A DNA stretch of 64,000 nucleotides from Streptomyces eurythermus (GTDB taxonomy: Bacteria; Actinomycetota; Actinomycetes; Streptomycetales; Streptomycetaceae), in assembly GCF_014649115.1 (NCBI RefSeq), contig NZ_BMSK01000026.1:55390-119389 (forward strand). Direction: 5' to 3'. Shown here in pieces: positions 29,215 to 61,044 of this stretch (positions within the stretch are counted from its first letter, which is position 1; every line of letters starts with the position of its first letter). The notes below the pieces were generated by a model. That model did not search any database. It was not told the DNA's origin and was given only the letters and a program-made list of their open reading frames with translations. The position numbers and the translations under genes are program-made.

Positions 29215-32200
29215 TCAGCGCGGCCCGGCGGCCAGCCAGGCCTCGACCGCCTCGGCGGTGGTCTCCGCGTGGTCCTCCAGCAGCGTGAAGTGGGTGCCGG
29301 GCACGTCGGCCGGCCGGTGCTCGGCGGGCCAGAGCGCCCGCCAGTCCCCGGTGCCGGGCCCGGTGGCGAAGGACTCGGTCGGCCGCACGAACAGCACCGG
29401 CGCCGTCAGCACGCCCGGCGGGCAGTGCTGGATGAGGTCGCTGTAGCGGCTCATCGCGGCCAGGCGGGCGGTGCCGAAACCGCCCAGGGCGGACTCGCGG
29501 GCCAGCATGCCGTCGAACATCTGCCGCCACAGCTCGTCCTTGCCGTCGTCCCCGGGCAGGTAGGTGTCCAGCAGCACCACGCCCGCGGCCGGCCGGCCGG
29601 CCTTCTCCATGATCTCGGCCGCCGCGTGGGCGAACTGGCCGCCGGAGGAGTAGCCGACGAGCACGTACGGCCGTTCGTCCGGGCAGGCCCGGCGGATGCC
29701 CTCGACGACCGCCTCCAGCACCGCGTCCACCGAGCGCGGCAGCGGTTCGCCGGGGCCGAAACCGGGCATCGTGGGCACCAGCAGGTCCCGGCGGCCCTCG
29801 AAGTGCCGGGCGAGGCGGGCGAACTGGTGGGCGCCGCCCAGGGCCATCGGCGAGGGCAGGCAGACCAGCCGGGGCCCGGCGGGGCCGGTGGCCAGCCGCA
29901 CCGGGTCGGTGAGGCCGCCGAGTTCGGCCAGGCGGGAGAAGCCGGGGAGGATCCCGGCGACGGTGCGCAGCAGCTCGATGGCCTGGTCCATGTGTCCGTC
30001 GGCCGCCGCGCGCCGCACCAGGCCGCCGACCGATTCGAGGTCGCCGTTGTCGTCCGGGGCCGCCGGTCCGCCGGCCAGGTGGCCGCGCAGGGCGGCGGCG
30101 AGGGCGGCCGGGGTGCGGTGGTCGAAGACGGCACCGGCGGGCACGGTGGTGTCCAGGGCGGCGCCCAGGGCGGCGCGGAGTTCGGCGGCGGTGACGGAGT
30201 CCAGGCCGATCTCCAGGAAGACGGCGTCGGGCTCGACGGCCTCCGGTCCGCTGTGGCCGAGGATGGCGGCGGTCTGAAACCGGACCAGGTCCGTGAGCAG
30301 GGCCTCCTGCTCGGCCGGCCCGGCACCGGCCAGCCGTCGCCGCAACGGCCCGCCGTCCTCGGGGGCGGTGGCCGGGACGGGCTCGGCCAGGGGGCCGGCG
30401 GTGAGGGGCACGTCGGCGTTCAGCCAGTAACGTTCGTGCCGGAAGGCGTAGGTGGGCAGTTCGGCGCGGGCCGTGCCGGGGAACAGGGCGGCCCAGTCGG
30501 GGGCGAGGCCGTCGGTGTGCAGGCGGGCCAGGCCGGACGCCAGCGCGGCGGGTTCACCGCCGTGGCGGCGGCCGAGCGCGACGAGGACGGCGCCGTCGGC
30601 CGCCGGGCAGGCGCGGGCGAGGCCGGTGAGGTGGGCGTCGGGGCCGAGTTCCACGAAGCGGCCGGCGCCGGCGGCGGCGAGGGCGGTGACGGCGTCGGCG
30701 AACCGGACGGCCTCCCGGGCGTGCCGCACCCAGTAACCGGGGTCGCTCAGGAGCCCGTCCCTGGCGAGGCGGCCGGTGAGGGTGGACACCAGCGGGATGC
30801 GCGCGGGGTGGAAGGCCAGCTTCTCGGCCACGGCCCGGAACTCGTCGAGCATGCCGTCCATCAGGGGCGAGTGGAAGGCGTGCGAGACGGTGAGCCGCCT
30901 GGCCTTGGGGAAGCCCTCGGCGGCGGCGAGCACCGCCTCCTCCTCGCCGGAGAGGACCACCGAGTCCGGGCCGTTGACCGCGGCGAGGGCGACCCGGTCG
31001 TCCAGCAGGGGCCGTACCTCCTGTTCGGTGGCCTTCACGGCGACCATCGCCCCGCCCTCCGGCAGCGCCTGCATGAGCCGGCCGCGCGCGGCGACCAGGG
31101 CGCAGGCGTCGTCCAGGTCGAGGACGCCGGCCACATGGGCGGCGGCGATCTCCCCGACGGAGTGCCCGGCGAGCAGGTCGGGCCGCACCCCGAGGGACTC
31201 CAGCAGCCGGAACAGGGCGACCTCGAACGCGAACAGCGCGGGCTGCGCGTACTCGGTGCGGTGGACGGCGTCGGTGTCGTCGCCCGCGAGCACCCCGGTC
31301 AGGTCCAGGCCGAGCCGCGCCTCGACCGCGTCGAAGGCGTCGGCGAACACGGGGTAGTGGGCGCGTAGTTCCAGGCCCATGCCGGGGCGCTGGGCGCCCT
31401 GCCCGGTGAACAGGAAGGCGGTACGGGTGCCGGAGCGCGCCCGGCCGGTGACGACGCCGGGCGCGGGCGTCCCGGTGGCGAGGGCGCGCAGCCCGGCCAG
31501 CAGGTCCTCCCGGCCGGTGCCGGTGACGGCCGCCCGGTGGCCGAAGGCGGTGCGCCTGGTGCCGAGGGCGCGGGCGACGGCCGCCGGGTGCGGTCCGGGC
31601 CGGCCGGCCAGGAAGGCGTGCAGCCGTTCGGCCTGGGCGGGCAGGTCGGGTGCGGAGCGGGCGGACAGCGGCCAGACGACGACGGGGGCGTCCGGTTCGC
31701 CGTCCGCCGGGTCCTCGGCGGGTGCCTCCTCGAGGATGACGTGCGCGTTGGTGCCGCTGATCCCGAAGGAGGACACTCCGGCCCGGCGCGGCCGGTCGAT
31801 GGCGGGCCAGTCCCGTTCCTCGGTGAGCAGCCGTACGTTCCCCGCCTCCCAGTCGACCTTCGTGGACGGCTCGTCCACATGCAGGGTCCTGGGCAGGACA
31901 CCGTGGCGCATCGCCATCACCATCTTGATGACACCGGCGACCCCGGCGGCGGCCTGCGTGTGCCCGATGTTCGACTTCACCGAGCCCAGCCACAACGGCT
32001 GCTCCCGGTCCTGGCCGTAGGTGGCCAGCAACGCCTGCGCCTCGATCGGGTCACCCAGCGTCGTCCCCGTACCGTGCGCCTCGACCACGTCCACATCGGC
32101 GGTGGTGAGGCGGGCGGAGGCCAGCGCCTGCCGGATCACCCGCTGCTGCGACGGACCGTTCGGCGCCGTCAGCCCGTTGGAGGCACCGTCCTGGTTCACG

Positions 32201-33063
32201 GCCGAACCCCGCAGCACCGCCAGCACCGGATGGCCGTTGCGCCGGGCGTCGCTCAGCCGTTCCAGCACCAGGACGCCCAGCCCCTCGGAGAACCCGGTGC
32301 CGGCCGCGTCGTCGGCGAAGGAGCGGCACCGCCCGTCCGGGGAGAGCGCGCCCTGCCGGCTGAACTCCACGTACGTGCCCGGCGAGGCCATCACCGTCAC
32401 TCCCCCGGCCAGCGCCAGCGCGCACTCCCCCTGCCGCAGCGCCTGCGCGGCCAGATGCAGGGTGACCAGGGACGAGGAGCAGGCGGTGTCGACGCTGAGG
32501 GTGGGCCCCTCCAGGCCGAGGGTGTAGGCGACCCGGCCGGAGACGATGCTGCCGGAGCCGAAGCTGCCGAAGTAGTCGTGGTACATGACGCCCGCGAACA
32601 CGCCGGTGCGGGAGCCGCGCAGGGTCGCGGGGTCGATCCCCGCGTTCTCCAGGGCCTCCCAGGAACCTTCGAGCAGCAGCCGCTGCTGGGGGTCCATCAC
32701 GAGGGCCTCGTTCGGGGCGATACCGAAGAAGGCGGCGTCGAAGTCGCCCGCGTCGTGCAGGAATCCGCCCTGCCGGGTGTACGAGCGGCCCGGTGTGCCC
32801 GGGACCGGGTCGTACAGGCCGGGGTCCCAGCCCCGGTCGGCGGGGAAGGCGGTGATGCCCTCGCCGCCGTCCGCGACCAGCCGCCACAGGTCCTGCGGGG
32901 AGCGGACACCGCCCGGGTAGCGGCAGGCCATGCCGACGATCGCGACCGGTTCCCGGGCCGCCGCGGTCAGCGCGCGGTTGCGTTCCCGCAGCCGCTCGAT
33001 CTCCTTCAGCGAGGCGCGCAGCGCCTCGACCATCCTGGTGTCCGGCATCTCGGACTCGGCCAT
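29215..33063 (-). CDS. Type I PKS, terminal module KS-AT-ACP-TE (P5)
   Basis: A 1282-aa final PKS. A short N-terminal docking coil (EALRASLKEIERLRERN) is followed by KS (about 38-460, VDTACSSSLV), AT (550-876, GHSVGE, HAFH, malonyl), ACP (924-1000, Ser in IGLDSVTAAEL) and thioesterase (1060-1282, nucleophile in VGYSSGGQFAHA, Asp in LLDTYLPGDD, His in GTHFTLLEDH). There is no KR, DH or ER, so the last extension should leave a beta-ketone next to the released carboxyl. The TE is expected to close the macrolactam using the unmasked starter amine. ATG 33063 has AAGGAAGAGG before it and lies 26 bp after the P4 stop. Confidence 0.95.
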   Translation of the reverse strand: MAESEMPDTRMVEALRASLKEIERLRERNRALTAAAREPVAIVGMACRYPGGVRSPQDLWRLVADGGEGITAFPADRGWDPGLYDPVPGTPGRSYTRQGGFLHDAGDFDAAFFGIAPNEALVMDPQQRLLLEGSWEALENAGIDPATLRGSRTGVFAGVMYHDYFGSFGSGSIVSGRVAYTLGLEGPTLSVDTACSSSLVTLHLAAQALRQGECALALAGGVTVMASPGTYVEFSRQGALSPDGRCRSFADDAAGTGFSEGLGVLVLERLSDARRNGHPVLAVLRGSAVNQDGASNGLTAPNGPSQQRVIRQALASARLTTADVDVVEAHGTGTTLGDPIEAQALLATYGQDREQPLWLGSVKSNIGHTQAAAGVAGVIKMVMAMRHGVLPRTLHVDEPSTKVDWEAGNVRLLTEERDWPAIDRPRRAGVSSFGISGTNAHVILEEAPAEDPADGEPDAPVVVWPLSARSAPDLPAQAERLHAFLAGRPGPHPAAVARALGTRRTAFGHRAAVTGTGREDLLAGLRALATGTPAPGVVTGRARSGTRTAFLFTGQGAQRPGMGLELRAHYPVFADAFDAVEARLGLDLTGVLAGDDTDAVHRTEYAQPALFAFEVALFRLLESLGVRPDLLAGHSVGEIAAAHVAGVLDLDDACALVAARGRLMQALPEGGAMVAVKATEQEVRPLLDDRVALAAVNGPDSVVLSGEEEAVLAAAEGFPKARRLTVSHAFHSPLMDGMLDEFRAVAEKLAFHPARIPLVSTLTGRLARDGLLSDPGYWVRHAREAVRFADAVTALAAAGAGRFVELGPDAHLTGLARACPAADGAVLVALGRRHGGEPAALASGLARLHTDGLAPDWAALFPGTARAELPTYAFRHERYWLNADVPLTAGPLAEPVPATAPEDGGPLRRRLAGAGPAEQEALLTDLVRFQTAAILGHSGPEAVEPDAVFLEIGLDSVTAAELRAALGAALDTTVPAGAVFDHRTPAALAAALRGHLAGGPAAPDDNGDLESVGGLVRRAAADGHMDQAIELLRTVAGILPGFSRLAELGGLTDPVRLATGPAGPRLVCLPSPMALGGAHQFARLARHFEGRRDLLVPTMPGFGPGEPLPRSVDAVLEAVVEGIRRACPDERPYVLVGYSSGGQFAHAAAEIMEKAGRPAAGVVLLDTYLPGDDGKDELWRQMFDGMLARESALGGFGTARLAAMSRYSDLIQHCPPGVLTAPVLFVRPTESFATGPGTGDWRALWPAEHRPADVPGTHFTLLEDHAETTAEAVEAWLAAGPR

Positions 33064-33089
33064 GGTCCTCTTCCTTGTCGCGGGCGTCG

Positions 33090-48848
<15,759 letters not shown>

Positions 48849-48916
48849 CGGGTGTCGCCACTCCTGTGCGAAGAGGGGGGACCGCGGTGCGGCCGGGGTG
48901 TCGTGGGAGGGTCGCC

Positions 48917-51900
48917 TCAGGCCGAGCCGAGTTCGTTGTCGATGAACGCGAAGACGTCGTCGGCGGTGGCGTCCTCGAGCCGTCCGGCGACGGCGACGGC
49001 CTCCTCCTGGCCGAGGGCCTGGTCCAGGTCGCCGAGCAGCGACCGCAGGCGGCCGGCGATCCGGCCCTGTTCGATGTCCTCGGCGCTCAGGCCGCCGAGC
49101 CGGGCGGCGATCCGGTCGAGGTCGGCGAGGACGGAGTCCACGGAGGAGGTGCCCGCGCCGGCGAGTTCGGTGCCCAGGTGCTGGGCGAGGGCGGCGGGCG
49201 TGGCGTAGTCGAAGATGAGCGTGGCGGGCAGCGGCACCCCGGCGGCGGCGCTGATCCGGTTGCGCAGGTCGACGGAGGTGAGGGAGTCGAAGCCGAGGTC
49301 GCGGAAGGCGGTGCCCGGCTCGACGGCGTCAACGTCGGCGTAGCCGAGGACGGCGGCGGCCTGGCCGCAGACCAGCTCCCGCAGGGCGCGGTCGCGTTCG
49401 CCGCCGGTGAGGCCGGCGAGTTTCGCCGCGAAGTCGTCGGCGGCGCCCGCCTGTTCGGGTCCGCCGGTGCCGGGGCGGGCGCCGGGCAGCGTGGACAGCA
49501 GGGGGCTGGGCCGGGTCGCGGTGAAGGCGGGCGCGAACACCGCCCAGTCGACGTCGGCGACGGTGACGGTGGTGTCGCCGCCGGCCAGGGCGCGGCGCAG
49601 CGCGGTGAGCGCGCGGGCGGGGTCGAGGAGGGACATGCCCATGGCGCGGGCGGCGGAGCGGACCGTGCCGTGGGCGGCCATGCCGTCGCCGCCCCACGGT
49701 CCCCAGGCGATCGAGGTGGCGGGCAGTCCGGCGGCGCGGCGGTGTTCGGCGAGGGCGTCGAGGTAGGCGTTGGCGGCGGCGTAGTTGGCCTGCCCCGCGC
49801 CGCCGACGGTGGCGGTCAGGGAGGAGAACAGCACGAATGCCGACAGGTCCCGGTCCGCGGTGAGTTCGTGCAGGTGGCGGGCGGCGTCGGCCTTCGGGGC
49901 GAGGACGCGGTCGAAGCGCTCGGGGGTGAGGGCGTCCAGGACGCCGTCGTCGAGGACGCCGGCCAGGTGCAGCACGGCGGTGAGGGGGTGTTCGGCCGGT
50001 ACGGAGTCCAGCAGGGCGGCCACGGCCCGGCGGTCGGTGAGGTCGCAGGCGGTGAGGGTGACCCGGGTGCCGGCGTCGGTGAGTTCGCGGACCAGGTCGG
50101 CGGCGCCGGGGGCGTCCATGCCGCGGCGGGAGGTCAGCAGCAGGTGATCGGCGCCCTCGGCGGCGAGCCTGCGGGCGACGGCGCTGCCGACGGCGCCGGT
50201 GGCCCCGGTGACCAGCACGGTGCCGGACGGTGTCCAGGGGGCGCCGGTACGGGCGGGGGCGGGCTCCAGGCGCCGGCCGTAGGCGCCGGTGTCGCGCAGC
50301 ACGACCTGGTCCTCGCCGCCCGCGTCGCCGAGCAGGGCGGCCAGCCGGGCGAGGGTGTCCGGGCCGGGTTCGGCGGGCAGGTCGGCCAGTCCGCCCCAGC
50401 GTTCGGGGTGTTCCAGGGCGGCGACCCGGCCGAGGCCCCACACCGGGGCCTGGTCGAGGCCGGTGACGGCGGCGGCCGGGCCGTGCGCGACGGCGTCGCG
50501 GGTGACGCACCACAGCGGGGCGGTGACCTGCGCGTCCCCGAGGGCCTGGACGAGGGCGGCGGTGACGGCCGGCGCGGTGGCGGGCGCGAGCAGCGACAGC
50601 ACCCCGTCGGCGCCGTCCCGCCCGGCGAGCAGCGCGGCGAGTTCGGCGCGGCCGGCCGTGGCGGTCACGGTGAGCGTGTCAAGGGTGAGGCCCCGTTCGG
50701 TGAGCCCGGTCAGGACGGTAGTGGTCCACGGGTCGTCGGTGGCGGGGACGACGGCGAGCCAGCGGCCGCCGCGCGCCGGGGTGGCGGCGGGGGCCAGCGG
50801 CTCCCAGGCGACGCGGTACCGCCAGCCGTCGGCGGCGGCGTCGGTCTGCCGCCGCTCGTGCCAGGCGGCGAGGGCCGGTACGACGGCGGCGACGGAGGTC
50901 TCGTCGGCGACGCCGAGGGTGGCGGCCACGGCGGTGACGTCCTGGTCGCGGACCAGGTCCCAGAACGGGTCGGCGGCGTCGCCCGCGCGGGCCGCCGCGG
51001 AGCGTTCGGCCTGGAGGATGGGGGCGTCCTCCCAGTGCCGGTCGCGGCGGAAGGGGTAGGTGGGCAGGTCGACCTTGCGCCCCCCGGGGAACAGCGCCGT
51101 CCAGTCGGGGCCGGTGCCGGTCAGGTGCAGCCGGCAGACGGCGTCGAGGAGGGCGGCGTCCTCGGCGCGGTCGCGGCGCTGGGCGGCGATGACGACGGGC
51201 GCCGAGTCCTGGGCCAGGTTGCTGAGGACCGCGTCGGGGCCGACCTCCAGGAAACGGGTGGCGCCCTCGGCGGCCAGGGTGGTGACCCCGTCGTGGAAGC
51301 GGACGGCCTCGCGGACGTGCCGGACCCAGTAGTCGGGCGAGGTCAGCCGGTCGGCGAGGCGTCCGGTGACGTTGGAGACGACCGGCAGGGCGGGCTCCCG
51401 GAAGGTCAGCTGCGCCAGGACCTCGCGGAATTCCTCCAGCATGGGGTCCATGCGGTGGGAGTGGAAGGCGTGCGACACCTTCAGCCGGGTGGCCTTCTCC
51501 ACCCGGGCGGCGACGGCGAGCACGGCGTCCTCGTCGCCGGAGACCACCACCGCGCGCGGGCCGTTGACGGCGGCGATGCCGACGCCGTCGGTGAGCAGCC
51601 CGGTGACCTCCGCCTCGGTGGCGAGCAGGGACACCATCGCGCCGCCGGCGGGCAGTTCCTGCATGAGCCGGCCGCGGGCGGCGACCAGGGCGACGGCGTC
51701 CTTCAGGTCCAGCACGCCGGCGATGTGCGCGGCGACGACCTCGCCGACGGAGTGCCCGGCGAGCAGGTCCGGGCGGATGCCCCAGTGCTCCAGCAGCCGG
51801 TACAGGGCGGTTTCGAAGGCGAACAGGGCGGCCTGGGTGTAGACGGTCCGGTGCAGCGGCGCGGGGTCGGTGTCCTGATCCCACATCACCTCGCGCAGCG

Positions 51901-53667
51901 GCCGGTCCAGGTGGGTGTCGAACGCGGCGCAGATCTCGTCGAGGGCGGCGGCGAACACCGGGAACGCGGCGTACAGGGTGCGGCCCATGCCGGGCCGCTG
52001 GGAGCCCTGCCCGGAGAACAGCACGGCGAGCCGGCCGGGTTCGGGGGCCGCCTCGGCGGGCCGGCTGCCGTCGGCGACGGCGCGCAGGCCGGCCAGCAGC
52101 TCGTCCCGGTCGCGGCCGGTGACGGCGGCCCGGTGGGTGAACACGGTGCGGGTGGTGGCCAGCGAGTGGCCGACGTCGTACGGGTCGAGGCCGCCGGCCG
52201 CGGCGAGCAGCCGTTCGGCCTGCCGGCGCACGGCGTCGGGGCCCTTGCCGGACAGCACCCAGGGGATCACGGGCAGCGCGGCCCGCTCGGGGGCGTCCTG
52301 TTCCGTGGCGGCGGGCGGCGCCTCCTCCAGGATGGTGTGGGCGTTGGTGCCGGAGATGCCGAAGGAGGACACGCCGGCCCGGCGCGGGCGGCCGTCGGGG
52401 GTGTCCCAGGGGCGGGCCTCGGTGAGCAGCCGGACGTCCCCGGCGCTCCAGTCGACGGCGGTGGAGGGCTTCTCGACGTGCAGGGTGCGGGGCAGGGTGC
52501 CGTGGCGCATCGCCATGACCATCTTGATGATGGCCCCGACCCCGGCCGCGGCCTGCGGGTGGCCCATGTTGGACTTCAGGGAGCCGAGCCACACCGGCCG
52601 GTCGTCCGGCCGGTCCTGCCCGTAGGCGGCGATGACGGCCTGGGCCTCGATCGGGTCGCCGAGGGTGGTGCCGGTGCCGTGCGCCTCGACCGCGTCGATG
52701 TGGTGCGGGGCGAGCCGGGCGTCGGCGAGGGCCTGCCGGATGACGCGGATCTGGGCCGGACCGCTGGGCGCGGTCAGGCCGTTGGAGGCGCCGTCCTGGT
52801 TGACGGCGGAGCCCCGGACCACGGCGAGCACCTCGTGGCCGTTGCGCAGCGCGTCGGACAGCCGCTCCACCAGCAGCATGCCGGCGCCCTCGGCCCAGGC
52901 GGCGCCGGCGGCGTCGTCGGAGAAGGAGTGGCAGCGGCCGTCGGGGGACAGCGCGCGGCGCTCGCTGAACTCGATGAACATCTCGGGGCTGGCCATGACG
53001 GCGGCGCCGCCCGCCAGCGCCAGGGAGCACTCGCCCTTGCGCAGCGACTGGATGGCCTGGTGCAGCGCCACCAGGGAGGAGGAGCAGGCGGTGTCCATGG
53101 TGACCGCGGGGCCCTCCAGGCCCAGGGTGTAGGCGATGCGGCCGGAGACGATGCTGCCGGAGATGGTGCCGCCGAGGTAGTCGTGGTGCATCAGGCCGAC
53201 GAAGACGCCGGTCGGGGTGCCCTTGACGGTGGTGGGGTCGATGCCGGCCCGTTCGAACGCCTCCCAGGTGACCTCCAGCAGCAGCCGCTGCTGCGGGTCG
53301 GTGCCGGGCGCGTCCTTGGGGCTGATGCCGAAGAAGGCGGGGTCGCACTCGGCGGCGTCGTGCAGGAAGCCGCCGTGGCGGACGTAGGTCTTGCCGGGGG
53401 CGCCGGGCTCGGGGTCGTAGATCGCCTCGGTGTCCCAGCCCCGGTCGGTGGGGAAGTCGGTGACGACGTCGATGCCCTCGTCAACGATCCGCCACAGGTC
53501 CTCGGGGGTGCGCACACCGCCCGGGTAGCGGCAGCCCATGCCGATGATGGCGACGGGCTCGCGCTCGCGGTCCTCCAGCTCCCGTACGCGGCGGCGGCTG
53601 CGCTCCAGCTCGGTCGTGGCCCGCTTGAGGTAGTCGCGGAGCTTGCCGGCCGTGGCCGAGTCTTCCA

Positions 53668-53668
<1 letters not shown>
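48917..53668 (-). CDS. Type I PKS, one KS-AT-KR-ACP module (P3)
   Basis: A 1583-aa module. Docking coil (KLRDYLKRATTELERSRRRV), KS (about 38-445, MDTACSSSLV), AT (547-870, GHSVGE, HAFH, malonyl), a short dimerisation element (DPFWDLVRDQDVTAV near 900) that replaces DH, KR (TGATGAVG near 1149, LDDG B-type motif, Ser in LFSSLT, ANYAAANAYLD), ACP (about 1424-1506, GFDSLTSV) and a C-terminal docking helix set ending FAFIDNELGSA. Without DH the beta-hydroxyl should remain, giving the one skeletal alcohol predicted in the window. The ATG overlaps the P2 stop (ATGA). Confidence 0.95.
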
Positions 53669-59106
<5,438 letters not shown>

Positions 59107-59198
59107 CAGCGCGCCATCCGATCGGGATCGAAGTGAGGGCCTGGGCCGTGCGGATCGCCTCCGGACGGTTGCCGGTCCGCTTCCCCTTTCGATTTCGG

Positions 59199-59243
59199 AG
59201 GCTAGGCAGGGGGTGGTGACGCACGACACCCCTAGGGCCCCCA
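59199..59243 (-). promoter_or_regulatory. Predicted activator-dependent promoter of the P2-P5 PKS operon
   Basis: Minus-strand reading: TGGGGG (59243-59238) and TAGGGG (59234-59229) with a 9-bp period, then TAGCCT (59204-59199) as -10, exactly 30 bp after the second box. The leader to GTG 59106 is about 90 nt. It would drive about 30 kb of PKS genes. The first box and spacing deviate slightly from the other sites. Confidence 0.55.
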
Positions 59244-59306
59244 GGGGCCCTCGCGACGGCTAAGGGGTCCCCGGGTGACGACGGCCGGCGCGGGGCCGTG
59301 GCGGGG

Positions 59307-59675
59307 TCATCCGCCGGCCGTGGTCACGGTGGACAGCCGGTAGCTGCCGGCCAGTTCCCTGACCTCCACCGAGACGACCGCCTCGGGCACACCGGCCGCG
59401 CGCAGGTGTCCGTCGGCCAGGGCCAGTACGCGCTCGGACAGGCGGGCCCGCTGGTGGTCGGGACGGCCGGCCAGGAGGCCCACCTCGATGTGCAGGAAAG
59501 CGGTCTCTCCGTTCGACATGTCTCCGACGTATGTGTCCACCGGCCGGACCAGCGTCTTGCACACGCCCGTCGATCCGGATTCCTCCAGGACTAGCGGATG
59601 CAGCTCCTTCACGAGAACGCTCGCGTCGAGGACTCCGGCCAGACGGGAGGAGTAGTCGATGGTGAGGTGCGGCAT
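59307..59675 (-). CDS. CHMI-type tautomerase (5-carboxymethyl-2-hydroxymuconate isomerase family)
   Basis: A 122-aa protein beginning MPHLTIDYSSRL, with the catalytic Pro1 and the N-terminal strand of the tautomerase superfamily. Length and C-terminal VSVEVRELAGSYRL match the HpaF/CHMI family rather than 4-OT. GAAAGG precedes ATG 59675. It is transcribed in the same direction as P2 and ends 64 bp before the P2 box region. No homoprotocatechuate degradation genes are nearby, so its substrate here is unclear. It may be a flanking housekeeping gene or, more speculatively, act on a keto-enol product. Confidence 0.8.
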   Translation of the reverse strand: MPHLTIDYSSRLAGVLDASVLVKELHPLVLEESGSTGVCKTLVRPVDTYVGDMSNGETAFLHIEVGLLAGRPDHQRARLSERVLALADGHLRAAGVPEAVVSVEVRELAGSYRLSTVTTAGG

Positions 59676-59815
59676 GCGGGACCTTTCATCACACTTCCTA
59701 GTTTCTCAAGGCAACTATTTTCTCTCACGGTGTCCGGTCCCCCGCGCCCGCCCCGGCATCGCGGCCCGCTCCCCCGGCTCACATAGGTTGTGCGCATGAT
59801 CGAGGACCGGCCCTC

Positions 59816-60211
59816 ATGGCCGCGTGGGTCGCCGTGGTCAACATCGCCCTCGTCACCGCCTGCCATGTGCTGCTGCCCGCGCGCTGGGCGGTGACGGCGA
59901 TGGCCGGGGCGTACACGCCGTCGTACGCGATCGGGCTCCTGGTGACCGTGCGGCTGCTGCGGCGCCGGGCCGGCGGACGCCTCGACGACGGCACCCTGCG
60001 CCGCACCTACGCCAAGCTGCTGGTCGCCGCGGGCCTGGGCGCGGCCCTGGGCTGGACGGTGGCGCGGCTGTGCGGCACCCGCCTCGGCACGGGCACCGCA
60101 CCCACGACCCTCTCCCTGACCGCGGGCACGCTGACACTGGCCGTGGTCCACCTGACGACGGCCCGCCTGCCACGGGTCCCGGAACTACGCCGACTGCCTG
60201 GGCTGCGCTGA
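59816..60211 (+). pseudogene. MurJ/MviN-like lipid flippase, C-terminal fragment
   Basis: A 131-aa hydrophobic stretch resembling the last membrane helices and tail of a MurJ/MviN-type flippase (VNIALVTACHVLLPARW, YTPSYAIGLLVTVRLLRRR, then a basic loop and PELRRLPGLR end). A full flippase has about 12-14 helices and over 500 residues. Here the frame upstream of 59816 gives no start codon and no matching sequence, so only about the last fifth remains. It may be a decayed remnant left when the cluster or other DNA was inserted. The family call is by eye. It could still be a short expressed membrane protein. Confidence 0.5.
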
Positions 60212-60239
60212 CTCGGCCGGGGGGAGGGGCGGGGGTACG

Positions 60240-61000
60240 GGGCTGTGCCGGGAGACGCCGGGACGGTTCGGAGACCCGGGGGCGGACCGGAGACCCGGGG
60301 ATGGCCCGACGACCCGGGGACGGACCGGAGACCCGGGAACGGCCCGACAACCCGAGAACGGACCGGAGACCCGGGAACGGCCCGACAACCCGAGAACGGA
60401 CCGGAGACCCGGGAACGGCCCGACAACCCGAGGACGGCCGAGAGGCACCGGGACAGACCGGAGAAGCCAGACGGTCCGGAGATCAGGCACGGCCCGGAGA
60501 CCCGGGGGGCGCCCGGGAGGCGCCGGTACGAGCGTGAGACCCGGGACCAGCCGGAAGGCGCCAGGACGGCCGGAAGCACAACGCGGCCCGCCCGCGCCCA
60601 CGCGACCGGCCGAACCACCCAGAGCCAGACACAGGAACAGCCGGAAAGGGCCCGAACGACGGGCCCCACACCGACGAGACCACCGAAAGGGCCGGGAGAC
60701 GCGGGAACGTCCCGGAGAAGCCCGCGACGGTCCGGGACCCGGGGGGCGGCCCGGAGACCCGGAGGGCGCCCCGGAGACCCGGGAACAGCCGGAAGGCGCC
60801 AGGACGGCCGGAAGCACGACGCGGCCCGCCCGCGTCCACGCGACCGGCCGAACCACCCAGAGGCAGGCACAGGAACGGCCAGAAGGGGCCGGAACGACGG
60901 GCCCGACACCGACGGGGCCGGCGGGAGGGCCGGGAGACGCCGGGACGGCCGGACGCGCGGGGAGGCCGGACGCGCGGGGAGGCCGACGGGGCCGGCGGGG
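60240..61000. repeat. 19/38-bp tandem repeat array plus 238-bp direct duplication
   Basis: From about 60240 to 60520 the sequence is built of related 19-bp monomers (ACGGACCGGAGACCCGGGA and ACGGCCCGACAACCCGAGA) that alternate as a 38-bp unit, with three nearly exact copies at about 60329-60442. From about 60530 to 61000 a longer segment containing GGCGCCAGGACGGCCGGAAG recurs with a 238-bp offset (60561 and 60799). Open frames run through in several phases on both strands with no recognisable domain, so the 800-bp gap between the MurJ fragment and the LysR gene is treated as non-coding repeat DNA. Confidence 0.8.
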
Positions 61001-61044
61001 CGGCAGGAGGCATGCCGTGCCGCCGGAACCGTGTGGACGGGCGG

